Source of the DNA: Nomia melanderi
Taxonomy: Eukaryota; Arthropoda; Insecta; Hymenoptera; Halictidae
Direction of reading: 5' to 3'
Assembly: GCF_051020985.1 (NCBI RefSeq)
Contig: NC_134999.1
Span: 19,473,660-19,537,659 of the forward strand
Length of the DNA: 64,000 nt
Below the pieces are notes generated by a model. That model searched no databases. It was not told the DNA's origin and saw only the letters and a program-made list of their open reading frames with translations. This document shows, in pieces, positions 1 to 11,800 of the stretch. Each line of letters opens with the position of its first letter. Within the stretch, counting starts at the first letter, position 1. A program made the translations under genes and the position numbers.

Positions 1-221
1 GGATTTTATGCATTTAGGTCGTGCGTAATTTTTCTAGGCTCGGCGTAGCTGTTAGTTGAAGACAACTCTATCGGTTTTGCGTTTTGTTTAGCATGGAGAC
101 TTGAACGAATTTCTATTCAGGCTTGGTTTCTGTGAATTGGCGAGTCGTGATTTATATTTTCGTAAAATCGGTAGACTACTTAGAAACCAGTTAGTTCGGG
201 AGCTGGAAATTAAATAACAAA
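1..221 (+). other. 5' leader / upstream region of the GH31-like gene
   Basis: There is no credible coding frame here. The stretch ends directly at the chosen start codon (222). It is probably the 5' UTR and proximal promoter of the following gene, but no TATA box or clear initiator was recognised, so the transcription start is unknown. Confidence 0.4.
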
Positions 222-3055
222 ATGATCCCAAGATACGACGTCGGTAGCGCTATGTCGCTGCAAAGGTACATGAGAAGCAGAATATTGCCTTCTTCTCCTA
301 GATATTTTCGTATCGAATATACGTTTGATGGATTGGATAATCTCTTGTTCCTCTGATAACAACGATGGAATTTCAGAGTGCCGCTGCAGGCACCTCCTCG
401 ACGGAAAACTAGAACGGTGTCGCCGATGATGAACCAGAAGTTAGGGACCGATCAGCTGGAGCTGCCAGGTGCGCAGAGCGCGAACTCCACGATAACCAGC
501 GTGAACAGCATCAGCAGTTTGCTCAAAGAGAAGCTGCAGATGTCTTTGCCGCAGGCTTTGCGCAGCAGCAAGAAGAGACAGAACGCCGACTATCGGTGAG
601 TCGAAGATACAACGCTCGAGATACGAGACTTAATTTTTGACCAGAGATTTCAAGGAACCATCAATCATTATTCTTCGTTATCTTTTATAGGCTCCGAGCC
701 TTCGTTGGTATACTGTTCCTCTGCGTTGTTTTTCTCGTTGGGTTCGCACACATTTATTACACACAGCATGTACTGCAGCGTGCATATTTCGACAAGTTCA
801 GGTGAAAATATGATCTAATCGCTTGCAACGTAATCTGAAACTGAAGCTAGTAAACGAGTCGCATGACAACGTGTCTCGTCCATGAATTAACAAATGATCA
901 CAGGTTCAACAAGAACGAGAGAATGATGCACGTGTACAGTAGCACAGGGGCGGAAGTGATAGCAGCCCGATTAGGGGAGGGGATTCCACCGGACACCGGG
1001 GTCTTTCCCTGTCTGCCTCATCATCAGAAACCAGACTCGGTGTGTCTGGAATGGTTGCAACAAACGCGTCTCTATCTGGCGCATACGCGACACGAGGACA
1101 TGAATTGCTACCATGTTACCTGGCAGAGTTTGAATCCGTTCCACAAGCCCACGGATTGCTTCGATTGGTCTTCGAAGAGAGGACACTGGTATGTTCGTGA
1201 AGTTAACCATTCGTATGAGAATTGAATCTAAATTTTATTTAAGCCAATTAAAAGTACTTTGTTGTCACTATTCCACTGCTAACCCTGTTACTAGTAATCC
1301 CAAAGCAAAATCGCGTCGAGCTAATCAGCTCTTGCTTCTCTCAGGTACGGTGCAGGTCAAGTGCAGAGCATGCCGTATCCCCTGGAACGCGGACGTCTCG
1401 ATCTTAGCCCATTCATCACCGGTGACATCGCCAAGCATCCGTTCGGCAACGTGCTCAAACGTTACTTCCTGAACTCGAAGGGCGCGACCATCCTGGTGGA
1501 CCCTGAGACGCCACTTTACGTGTCCATCAAGGCGAATAAGAGCGATGACTTCTGTCTGCAGGCTAAACACGACGCGTTCGCCTACATCAATCACCTGACC
1601 CCGTTGCCTCAACTGAACTACACAATTTGCGCAACGGATAACATGAAGAACCTCCATTCCTCCATGGCGGAGAAGTCACTGTGGGATGGACTGAAACCAG
1701 ACGAGCTCCACGCTGTTCATTCCTTGCTATCTGAGCCTGTCTGGCAAATAGTGCCCACCAACGAAGCTGCCATCTACAATTATACGGAAGACGTGATCGC
1801 CTTGGGATTCTTGAGGCAGGGACACGTGTTGCTGAGCGGGGAATGGCAGCCTAGCACCGGTGACTTCATACTGGACGAAGAACGGTTCCCCTCGATGGAG
1901 GAAACGATCAACATCATTCACAGGCGAGGCTTTAGAATCGTGTTCACCATACAGCCCTTTATATCTACGGAGTCTGTGAACTTCAAGGATGCTGTGACAA
2001 ACAGGCTGTTGATCTCTGAGAGGGGAAGTGATCCCAGGATACCCGCGTTAACCAGGTAGTTAAAAACCATTTAACTTTGCCAATCAAGACATTCCTTTAA
2101 TTGGATTCGATTAAACCACGACGCTTTTATATTTCCAAATTTCCGTAGGTACAAGCAAGGCAATAGCGTAGGAGTCCTAGATATCACAACGAACAGAACT
2201 CTCCCTTGGCTGCAGTCCAAACTCGAGAGTCTGATCATGAAATATCACGTCGACTCGTTTTACTTGGATCTGGGCACCGCGCAGGACATGCCACACTACT
2301 ACAAATGCGAGCAGCCGTTGACCAATCCGGATCATTATAAAACTCTGTTCACCAAGGCAATCCTGGGCTCTGTGCCAGTGATCGGTGTCTCAGGAGCGAT
2401 TTCTCGGCCCCGAGCGCCGGTCTTTGTCTCCTTGCCTCCGTTCTCTTCCTCGTGGAGAGCTATCAAAACCGTCATCCCCACCGTCCTGACTTACGGAATG
2501 ATAGGCTACCCGTTCATCATGCCTGGAGCCGTGGGCGGAGACGTATCCTTGCCTATGTCCGATAATAATCCAGACAACGACTTCGAAGTTAGTTTACCCG
2601 ACAAAGAGCTGTACATCAGATGGCTGCAGATGTCCACCTTCTTGCCAGTGATTCGTTTCACCCACTTGCCTAGCAAATACTCGGACGAATCTGTCCTGGA
2701 GATAGCGAAGAAGCTGACCACTCTAAGGCAAAAGACTGTGACACCGTTGCTGAAGAAGTACGCTAAGGAGACACTGGACACTGGTCTGCCTATAATCAGA
2801 CCCCTGTGGATGTTGGATCCAGCGGATCCTGCGTGTCACGTGCTCGTAGACGAGTTCTCTGTCGGCGAGGAACTGATAGTTGCCCCTGTCCTCTTTTCTG
2901 GCAGCAGGCAGAGGGAAGTTTATCTACCAGCTGGAGTCTGGAGGGACGGAATCGACGGCAGTCTCAGGAAAGGGTCTAGGTGGATCCACAATTACAGGGT
3001 AGCCGAGGACAAAGTCGCTTATTTCGTGAAAATGCCAGACAATACGAGGTTCTGA
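222..3055 (+). CDS. Myogenesis-regulating glycosidase-like, GH31 family membrane protein
   Basis: Six coding exons: 222-265, 377-595, 691-801, 904-1188, 1345-2055, 2149-3055. They sum to 2277 nt and give a 758-residue protein; human MYORG is about 714. Residues 1-88 form a Ser/Arg-rich cytosolic tail. Exon 3 encodes one hydrophobic helix (about 90-112, LRAFVGILFLCVVFLVGF), giving a type II membrane topology. The remainder is lumenal and reads as a GH31 domain: W-Y-G-A-G-Q-V-Q and the P-L-E-R stretch, a beta-sandwich, then VDSFYLDLG with a candidate nucleophile Asp near residue 496. MYORG-family proteins sit in the ER/Golgi and act on alpha-galactosyl glycans; transfer of that substrate here is inference. 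The segment that should carry the acid/base Asp (nt 2385-2540) has no Asp or Glu before GGDV, so activity is doubtful. The start is the first ATG of a short exon ending in a proper donor. Confidence 0.85.
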
Positions 3056-3603
3056 GCACTCTTGAGAACTTCTGGGAAGCAACTGTTTCATTTGATGCAG
3101 GGTTGACAGTGGGATTAGAATGGCCGAGAGTGTCTGTCAAGTATTTTATACTTTCAAGACAGAAGATGGAATCATCTACTATGATTTTCATAGAAAATGT
3201 TCGAAGATGGATAGACTATGAAGTCGCTGGGACTGTGGAAATTCTTCGGGCACGCGTGGACATGTCCGGCTAGTTGAATCGTTCAGTAGACACTGCTGGT
3301 AGTAGTTGTTAAGAGCCATGCGAATTTCGAGCACGCTAATGCACAGAAAGTATTTATTTCTTTATACTTAGGAAATATATTTATTTTACTTTACACCGTG
3401 TGTCGTTCATTCCAGCGCACATGTGTCGTCCGTAAATCGCTAGGAAAATATATTGTAGCAAAGAAATGAGTCATCTAAAAGTATGATCCGGAGAGGAAGT
3501 CCGCGTTACCGTAATACTCGAGCCTCTCATTATTCGTGCTACACGAGATCTCGATGTGGTTCGACGCGCTCGGTAATTTCCATCGGTCATGGAATGCCGG
3601 TCT
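3056..3603. other. Convergent 3' ends of two genes
   Basis: This spacer separates two stop codons facing each other. Two minus-strand AATAAA signals (3353-3358 and 3380-3385) fit the end of the minus-strand gene and lie inside the probable 3' UTR of the plus-strand gene, so the mature transcripts may overlap. No coding potential was seen. Confidence 0.5.
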
Positions 3604-5465
3604 CTATTTCTCTTCGTGTTGCTGTTGCTGTCGATCCTCGGCTCGTTGCTCGACCGCTGCCGCGTGCTGCTGCGGCGCGGACATCGACAGTCTGGGCGAG
3701 TACGAGTCCAAGAATTTCTGCAGGTTGCAGAGCTTGCTGCACATGTTTTGGATCCGGTTCATATGCTCCCACCGTAACATCTTCAACTGCTTCAGGCATT
3801 CGGCGTTCAGGCCGCGATGTGTGAGAAGGTCTTTCGTGGACTCCCAACAGTCACCCTGCAGCGCGTGCATGATCTCTACACAAGGTTCTTGCTTCGTTAA
3901 TCCACGATTCGAGTCGCTGTTCTAGAAAAGCAACGAGAACAGAGTAGAAATAATTGCGAAACGATTATTTTTTAATAAGATTGTTAGATCCGTTACCGTT
4001 TTTCAGAGATCTACGCTACGTTAGACATTTAGTACTAGATCAAGAAAATATTAATGACTGAACCTTTGGTTGATCCGTCGACGAACCAAAGTCCTGGCTA
4101 AGAGCCTCGTCGATCAAGCCAACGATCAGGTTCTTAGTAGCGCAGAGATTCAGATCACCACCAGCATAGATGTTTTTCTTTATCTCCGCTTCCCTGTCTT
4201 CCTCCTCTTCTACGATCTCGTTCTTATTCTTTGAATCTTCCTCGCCTCTGCCGACGGTATACTTCCGAACAGTAGACCGTTTGCGTGGTTTGTGCTTAAT
4301 CGCATCTACGATGTCTTGGTTCGCTAAAGGCCTGTCTTTCGAGTAATCTGGAATGTTCACTCCTCTCCCAAAATTCGGCTGTAAAAATATAAAAAATGAA
4401 CAGATGAAGCAATGAGACCTCGAATATCTTGATTTCTACAGATCTTACACGATTGTGAAACTTCTTCCTTGTTCTCCTATCCTCCAGATCATTCTCGACG
4501 GTTCCTGCATCCACGTTCTTCAAGGTGTCGTATCGCGACAGGTCAAACCCTAATTTAGAGTAACCTGAATCTTCATGATCAGACTTCCGCCGACAGGGAA
4601 CAGTTTCATCCTCCAGTTCATCTTTCCTGCGTTGTCTAGAATTCCTCGATTCTCTCTTGTTCCTGAACTCCTCCGCTAACTATGAAAAAAGCGTTTTCTC
4701 TCAATTGAATCAAACTATTAATACGAAAAAAGAAAAGAAAATTATGCGAGGTAGATTACAGTAATAGAAAACATCCAAAGCATAGACGTGACGTTTAGCC
4801 AATTATAATGCGTCTATAATTATTAGCGGATCGAGACTCTTCCAGGAACAATGACCTAGATCTTAGTTTAGAATTACATGTAATGACTATTACTTTGTAA
4901 TCGATCCAGTGATCGTAAGAGCATCCATTCTCCATGGATTGCGGATATGCGCAACAGCCGTCCATGTTGGTCAGTAAGATCTGGTCCTCGTCGTTCATCC
5001 GTTGGCACTGATGACCGCTGGACTGTTTTTTCCTCGAGTGATGATACGGGTTCGAAGTGCCGAAGCCACACGCGACTTGAATTGGCGACAACTCGTACCT
5101 CTGCGACACGCAATCGTCTAAGATCGCATCCATGTTCTTGTAACACCTGAAAAATCGTCGATTTATTCCCACGTTCCTTTCTCTGAATATTCGACAGCTG
5201 AATAGAACACGGTAAGTTGTTACTTCGGTTTCCCGCTCGAATGCTTCGTCGTCTCCATAAATTGATGACAAGAGGGGCACCGTTGCATCTGACTCTTCGG
5301 TCTCCTCTTTAGCCTGACTTCCGGCTGCAGCAGTCCTATCTCGTGCAACGAATCACAGTTGTAGCAATATGCCTGCTCCTACGAGAAACACAGCAAGATA
5401 GACGTTTCTAAAGGATCATCAGTTCGGCAAACTGACACATAAACTCTTCGGTATATCTCGGCCAT
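3604..5465 (-). CDS. Uncharacterised protein with CxxC zinc-ribbon-like N-terminus
   Basis: Six coding exons on the minus strand: 5445-5465, 5224-5378, 4894-5146, 4449-4679, 4064-4378, 3604-3921, giving 430 residues with phases that close. I do not recognise the family. Near the N-terminus CYNCDSLHEIG is followed about 25 residues later by CPSCHQF, a spacing that could bind one zinc ion. A Cys-rich block follows (CYKNMD, ACGFG, HQC, GCC, NGCSYDHW). The middle is basic, low in complexity and probably disordered, with an acidic run EIVEEEEDREAEIKK. The C-terminus has a helical segment (LKQLKMLRWEHMNRIQNM, then CSKLCNLQKFLDSY) that could form a coiled coil, and ends in a Gln-rich tail. The start is an ATG in good context (ATCATGG) in a seven-codon exon; an upstream start cannot be excluded. 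Mutual splice consistency argues that it is a real gene. Confidence 0.7.
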
Positions 5466-6269
5466 GATCTCACCATTTCTATCGAACTTCCTAGCAACGT
5501 GCAGCTCCCTCGCGTCAGAATCTTTAGTAAAATACGCGCCGCGCCTCGAACCGGATAATCCGGAACCCCGTGAAGCCGGATTCAGCTTCGCTCATACTAA
5601 GTTCTAAGGAACCGATTCACCTTTCTCTGCCATCCAGTGAAACTACTCGAGAAGCCGAGCAAACGCGGAGAAGTAGACGTGTGTATCGCGTGAACCGTGA
5701 ATCCGAGAAGAATCGATTCGCGTTGCTTTGTTTTCTTCAAGTTGGATTTCGAAGTAGGCTATGAGGGAAAAGAGTATGTTCCTATTTCGAACGTTATCTT
5801 TGATAAACGCGTTTTACGCGTTCAGATTAGATTATCTAAAATTCGGTATGATTACAGTTTAATATTTCAGTTCGTGCAACACTAGACGAGTTGATACAAA
5901 TCTATAAAGGTCCTTTGTCTAGTTACAAAATAAAGTAGAAATAAAGCGCCTTAGAATTTCGATCAGCTAACAGCTAAAGTCTGTAAGATCGCCGTTCCTT
6001 ATTTTACCCTTTTTCCTGGTGGATTGCGCAAGCTGCACGGATATTTCCGCATAAATATTCTACGCGATCAAGATCGCAGCGATTCCAACAAGGACGTTGT
6101 CTAATCCTCCGATCTATGCGACTCGCCGGCGGATTTCCACCGAAGTTACCATTCATAATTAATTGTCGCGTGACGCCCGGCGAAAATGCAAGAATGTGCG
6201 CGTTTCGCGGGTGCTCGTGTTCCAGTGAGAACGGAAACGTAAAGCGGTCTGTTTCGAAGAGTTGGAACC
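5466..6269. other. Divergent upstream region
   Basis: About 0.8 kb lies between the start codons of the uncharacterised minus-strand gene and the plus-strand channel gene, so it must hold both promoters and 5' UTRs. Short overlapping open frames are present but lack homology or splice logic. No specific promoter element was identified. Confidence 0.4.
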
Positions 6270-8542
6270 ATGCCGAGAGTGTCGGTGAACCAGGCAAAGT
6301 CGATACCGAAAGAGAATGATTACTTCTATGGGAATGAAATATTGCCCGAGTTCCGTGCCCGACAGAATGCCACCCTGAAGGAGCTGGAATCGGTGCCAGA
6401 GGACGGGCCGAACGAAGTCGGCATGCAAACGATCAGTCCGAAGACCGAAGTTGGGAAATACTTCGTCGAGTTCTCCAGTGGTTCGACTATACACGGTCTG
6501 AATCATTTGGTGGCGCCGCACAGGCATCCTATCGAGAAGTAAATGGATTTGATTCATTAGCATTTATTAGTTCGTTTAACACTGGAACTCCCGGGCAGTG
6601 GAATTCAGTTCTTAACGTTTTTGTATAGAAACTCCAAGAGTGCTAGTGAGATTTCTATCGATGTAGTTAGCGTATCGCTAAATTAATTTCGTTAGCAATT
6701 TCTCAGGGAATCATCTGTTATCTTCGCAATAATTCCACAAAAGGGAAATCAGATTGCATCAATTCCCAAACTCACGCTGAAGATTCAGTGATCGTAGTAT
6801 GGAAAAATTTAATAATCTTTAAATCCATCAATTTTCTTCGGTTATTTTCAAGATTCTTAGCTGTCCTGTTCATCGGTGGAGCACTGGTTTGCTTGATATT
6901 CCTGTCGCTCACCTTTTGGGACAGATATCAGAACAATGCTACCGTGATTGTAGTAGACACCGACGCTGAACACTTTCACATATTCAAGCCGGCAGTGTTC
7001 ATCTGCCCTGTGCCGAACATAGAGCCCAGCAAATTCGCAAAAGTGTTTGAAAAGTAAGAATTGTTTTCATTCCCCGAAGAATGAATTCACGTATCTACAT
7101 TGCAATCAGCAGTAATACATTGTTCCGACTTGATTACAATCTCCGTAGTCATAGCATCGAGAACACACCGGAAGCAGTGGAGTTCTTCACGTTTATAGCG
7201 AACGTTAACTACGAGAACATGTTCCAGACACCGGACTTTGATAAGGTACCGCCGAGCAAGTGGCTGAAAATCCTCCATGAAATACGAAGGGACATCCCAG
7301 CGGTCACTTTACAAGAGTCTGATCCTTACGAGGCTATCGTGATCACGGAAAGGGGTTTATGTCTCGCGATGAGAAACGCTTTCGCTGTTTACACTACGTA
7401 CGAGTGAGTGTATTTTATCTACTCCCTTTGCTTCCACGATTTAATGGTTCTCATTCACTTATCATTCATTCTCGTACGAGATACTGGATGAGCAACAACT
7501 GGACCATCCTCCCTATCCCCAGGGACGTACCGTTCTACACTTACGACGACGACAAATCGCAAGAATCGTACGTCACCAAGAACGACGCTCTGGTAACCAT
7601 CGCGTTTTTCGAAGTTTCGAGTTGCGTACATGCAGCAGAATTTCTTTTCTGGTCGTAGTTCGCTGTGCTCGACCCTTTCGATGTGTTGTCCTACGAAATC
7701 CCCACGAAATGGCTGCGGCCTCGTCTGCTGCAGCATCCGATCATGACGATATCCCAGATCAGAACGAACCAGGCAGTTAACAGTCTGTCGTTTTATCAGA
7801 GGAAGTGCAAATTTGTGAAAGACGGTGGATTGGACTCATGGCCAGTCTACACGATGAACATGTGCTCGATCGAGTGCAGGATGCGGGTGATCCAGGAACA
7901 CTGCAACTGCCGACCGCATTTCGCTAGACCTATAGGTTTCGAAATCGATAACGAGGAACGCTTTGAGAAACTGTAGACTGACGTTAATTATCTTATCGCA
8001 GAAGGAGTCGAAATATGCAACACGCGCCAATTGCGTTGTATCGGTAACCTCACGGACCAGCTCTTCCTGCACACCAGACCGCCGCCATTTTGTAATTGTC
8101 AACCGAAGTGCCACCATATTTCGTACACATTAACCGACAACGAAATAAGCGAGCTGTAACAAATTTGACTTTTTTCGATGACAATACTCGCGTGCAAAGG
8201 ACGAAGATACCGTGTGATACACAAAGTGACATTGTTTAATTGTTTCAGGGAACTTTCGACGACTTCTACGTTTCTCCCTGTGAGCCTCGTATTTCCGAAA
8301 GTCATTTTGTATCGATTGGTGCTGTTCAGCTTCAACGACTTTTTAAGTAAGTATTTATTTCAAGCCAGAGGAAACTGACAAATGAGAGACGCTGCTTTGC
8401 AGTTGCCGTCGGGGGAGCTGTAGGATTATTTCTAGGGGCGAGCGTTCTCTCTTTTGTGGAAATCATTTACTATGCCACGATTCGTGCGTGCATTTACGCG
8501 AGACAAGCGTGTCGGAGGAACAAGAAAAGTAAGATTCCTTGA
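6270..8542 (+). CDS. Pickpocket-type DEG/ENaC sodium channel subunit
   Basis: Eight coding exons: 6270-6538, 6853-7053, 7149-7403, 7481-7592, 7659-7935, 8002-8155, 8249-8346, 8403-8542. The product is 501 residues, normal for insect ppk subunits. The cytosolic N-terminus carries the family motif SSGSTIHGLNHLV (His-Gly gating motif), then TM1 (FLAVLFIGGALVCLIFLSLT, about 91-112), a large extracellular loop with Cys-rich clusters (MCSIECRM, HCNCRPHF, FCNCQPKCHH) and TM2 containing GLFLGASVLSFVEIIYY. The GAS triplet is the selectivity filter of the family. DEG/ENaC subunits assemble as trimers in the plasma membrane and pass Na+ in response to chemical, mechanical or moisture cues; which cue is used here cannot be read. 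The orthologous ppk number was not determined. The C-terminus is short and ends in basic residues. It converges with huntingtin, and the 3' ends probably overlap. Confidence 0.93.
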
Positions 8543-8824
8543 TCCCTTGGATGAACAAGATATTCGTTTAACTTGAAAATAATTGGGACATCTCTGTTCC
8601 TTAAAAAATATCGTTTATTTTAAAACAAGTTATTTCTTCCCGACAGAGAACACGATGTAAAATAAATATCATCACATACATACAACTGTACACATGCGAC
8701 ACGTCGCGACCGCACTATTGATTGTACACCAATTTACAAGGAGAGTGAACCGTCCATTGTCTCCTGTGAACATCTTCCGTTTTGATTTAGAGCTCCCGTG
8801 CATCGAGACAATTAACAAGACTAG
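8543..8824. other. Overlapping 3' ends of ppk and huntingtin genes
   Basis: A plus-strand AATAAA (8661-8666) fits the channel gene. A minus-strand AATAAA (8614-8619) fits huntingtin. Each signal lies past the other, so the two convergent mRNAs would overlap by tens of bases at their 3' ends. No coding sequence was seen. Confidence 0.55.
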
Positions 8825-11800
8825 CTAAAACGACGCTAAAATATCACCGAAAGGAGCTCCCGGCTCCTTCGCCGCTGCCTCGAATGTTTCCACGAATGCT
8901 TTCTTCTGAGTGTCCTTAGTCAACTAGGAAATAAAAAGAACCAATGAGAGACCAGCTTAGAAATTGCACTAATACCATAAGTACAACCGTACTACCTTGT
9001 GATAAAAATCCGAAGCAGCGATACACAGTATCTTCTTATCCTCGTATTCGTATTTCCCGATCCTCGATTGGACATACGGGAATCTGCGCCAAATGTTAAG
9101 GAAGCTACTACCCAAGAACGTGGACATTGTACTGTGGTCTTGTTGAAATTACAAAAGGATACATGGCTCTCAGCCAATGGTTCGTGGACGAGCTAATGAA
9201 GAAACAGGACAAGCACCAAGTCGACATCGTCACTGGCAAGCTCTGAATGAAGTTTGGCAAACTGAACACTACCCAGTCCTGGAGCAGTTCCATTTGAGCG
9301 CAGGTGCACGCCCTCTCGCAGACCTGCGATGGATCACGTTAATATATTTTTCACTGCTTACACTGTCCACAAAAAGTATTTGATCACTACAATCGATTGA
9401 AATGAAACATGGAATAAAGCAGTTTAATCATCTATTCCCGCTAGTTTTCACCAGAAAAGCATGCTTCACCTGTTACGTGATCAAATGTTTTTCATCAGCA
9501 GTGTATACTCGTGATCGGAGATTCGAGCTCAATGGTTTTGCGTATGAAAGATGCTCTCTTTTCATTTGCTCGCGCTAAAATACAAACTTTAAATACTACG
9601 GCAGAAAGTAATCTCGGGTGAGGTTGTTGCGGCGACAGAAATTCCCCTATAACTTTCGTCAGGATCTCGGATGGCGGAAAGAAGTCACCGAGAACAGCTG
9701 ACAGGACTGCGCAGAGAATCTCCACTTCCATGGTGTGTCCTCTCCTGATCTTGTCGAAAATCGCGGAGGTGCGCTCTATGGATCGGACCAGAGCTTCCGG
9801 TTCCACGTCCGGCAACGGCTCCTCTATTTCCGGTTGGTTCAGCCTGTCCGCTGCTTCCGTGTACATGCAGGTCAGCAACAGCTGCAGGGCCGGCAATGAC
9901 AGCATAGGACTGGGCTGCCTCAATCGGTCTATCGCGACTTTAACTATTTGTTCCGCTACCTTTCCTATCACGCTTTTGGTGATCACCAGTCGCTCCAAAC
10001 CCTGTTGATTCAGACTCTCGATTAGTTACTGAGATTACTACGTCCGCGCCTAGAGATTCGATAAATTGGAAGATGAAACAACACTTATTATTTATTGAGA
10101 ATCAACGTAGAATCACTTCAACTGAAATCGATATACCTGTAGAAGAGTTTGATGCAAGCTGGACGAAATATTCTGAGAAGTCAACAAAGTGAGGACCAAT
10201 TCGAGAACGGCTGGAGCTTCCGCGTCCGGTGGCGTGTCCTCTGCGTGTTCCAGCAGGAAGAATACTAGAGCCCACATCACGCCCTGATGCTCTTCGCTTT
10301 GACTCAACACACTGGGACGAAGAAGATCAATCACCGATCTCGAAAACGGCGTATTCTCGTTAGAAATTTACCTATTCGAGTCCTGCGCGTCTAAATGCTT
10401 CTGTATGTACTCTATCGCTAAGGGGTGTATAATGTTCATCGTTTCCTCGCAGTTGGTCAACACAGCGCTTTGCAGCAAATACAAAGAACCGTGAAGAGCA
10501 GCCACCCTGGCAGGCAGGAAACCAGACTTTAAATTAACGTCTACCAAACGCTTCACTTTATCTAATGTTTCAAAATCCTGGAAAACAGAAGACAAGATTA
10601 CATCGGTTTCGAACTAGTTGCGAACCGTAAGAAGTCTGAAGAACGCACCAGCGGTGTCAAAACAGCAGCAGCCTTGCAGACACACACGATCAAGTACTGA
10701 TGGAGAATCACGTTCTCCATGGGATGAACTTTGAAGATCTCCACGCACGTGTCCAGCATCCATTGGTACTGACCCCTCTCCACGAACAACTCCGATATAG
10801 CTAGGATGGATTTCACAGTCTCCGTGAGCAACTGCACGGGAGTATTGAATTGCGGAGACGTCCAAGACGTGTACAACTCCACCAGGAAACGCAGACAAGA
10901 GTCTAGGTCGAGGGACGAAGACATCAACGCGTCGTTCCTTCTATTCTTCAAGTTCAGAACAGAAGCGTTCAGCTTATCCTCGTACAAGTTGCACAAAGAC
11001 CACAGGTAGGACACCGACAACTGGCTGTAGGAGTATTTATCCGAATTGGCAGCCCTTTCGACGTTCCCTCGATTAAAAACGTGGTCCATCCTTAAACCAC
11101 CGATAATCTCCAAGTCGTTCATGCACTCGTACTTCCATGCGAGCATGTCTTGAATCGCAAAGAGCTTCTGCGAGCTGATCTTGTGCACGGCTAGCTGAGG
11201 ATCCCTCGGATGATGTATCAGAGTGCTGGCCTTTGGATTCCCCGGATAAGGGAGGTACAACGTCTGCAACAATAATCTGGTGATCGCTTGCACAGCCAAG
11301 CTGCTCGCTTGTATCAACGTGGGGATCTCGTCGGAAACCACAGTCTCGTTCTGCGAGAGATTCAACACGCCCAGAAGAGCCATCCAGATTTCCTCGAACT
11401 GCAGGCGGGAGATCCAACCTAGTAGATTGATTCTATAAATAAACTGCTCGAGAATCTCCAGCTCCAGCAGAAGATTCGACTCGGAAGACAGCAAAGGAAA
11501 GTAGCAGTTCGTTGAACCGGTGCCAACCACATCCAAGTTTTGCTTCCAAACTAACGGCGGCATTAAGATGTAAGAGTTGACCAGTGGCTGACGACTGACA
11601 CTTACGATCAAGTCCTCTATCGTATCGAATAAATACTGCGGAACATTCTTCGACGATCCATCCTTCTGACATTGTTCCAGCCAAGCGACCAGAGCCGCCA
11701 TTCGGACGCAGGCGTGAGCGAACTCTTTGGTGTCGTCGTCCTCGAGGGCCGGCTGTAAAGCCCGAGCATCTATAACTGGCAAAGAGTCGATTGTCGTTAA

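Noticed and set aside
3483..3925. Plus-strand Arg/Ser- and Cys-rich open frames
   Set aside because: They are antisense to the last exon of the minus-strand uncharacterised gene.
6576..6600. TTAACACTGGAACTCCC resembling a family B MITE end in the first ppk intron
   Set aside because: No matching right end or second TTAA at a sensible distance; it may be a fragment or chance.
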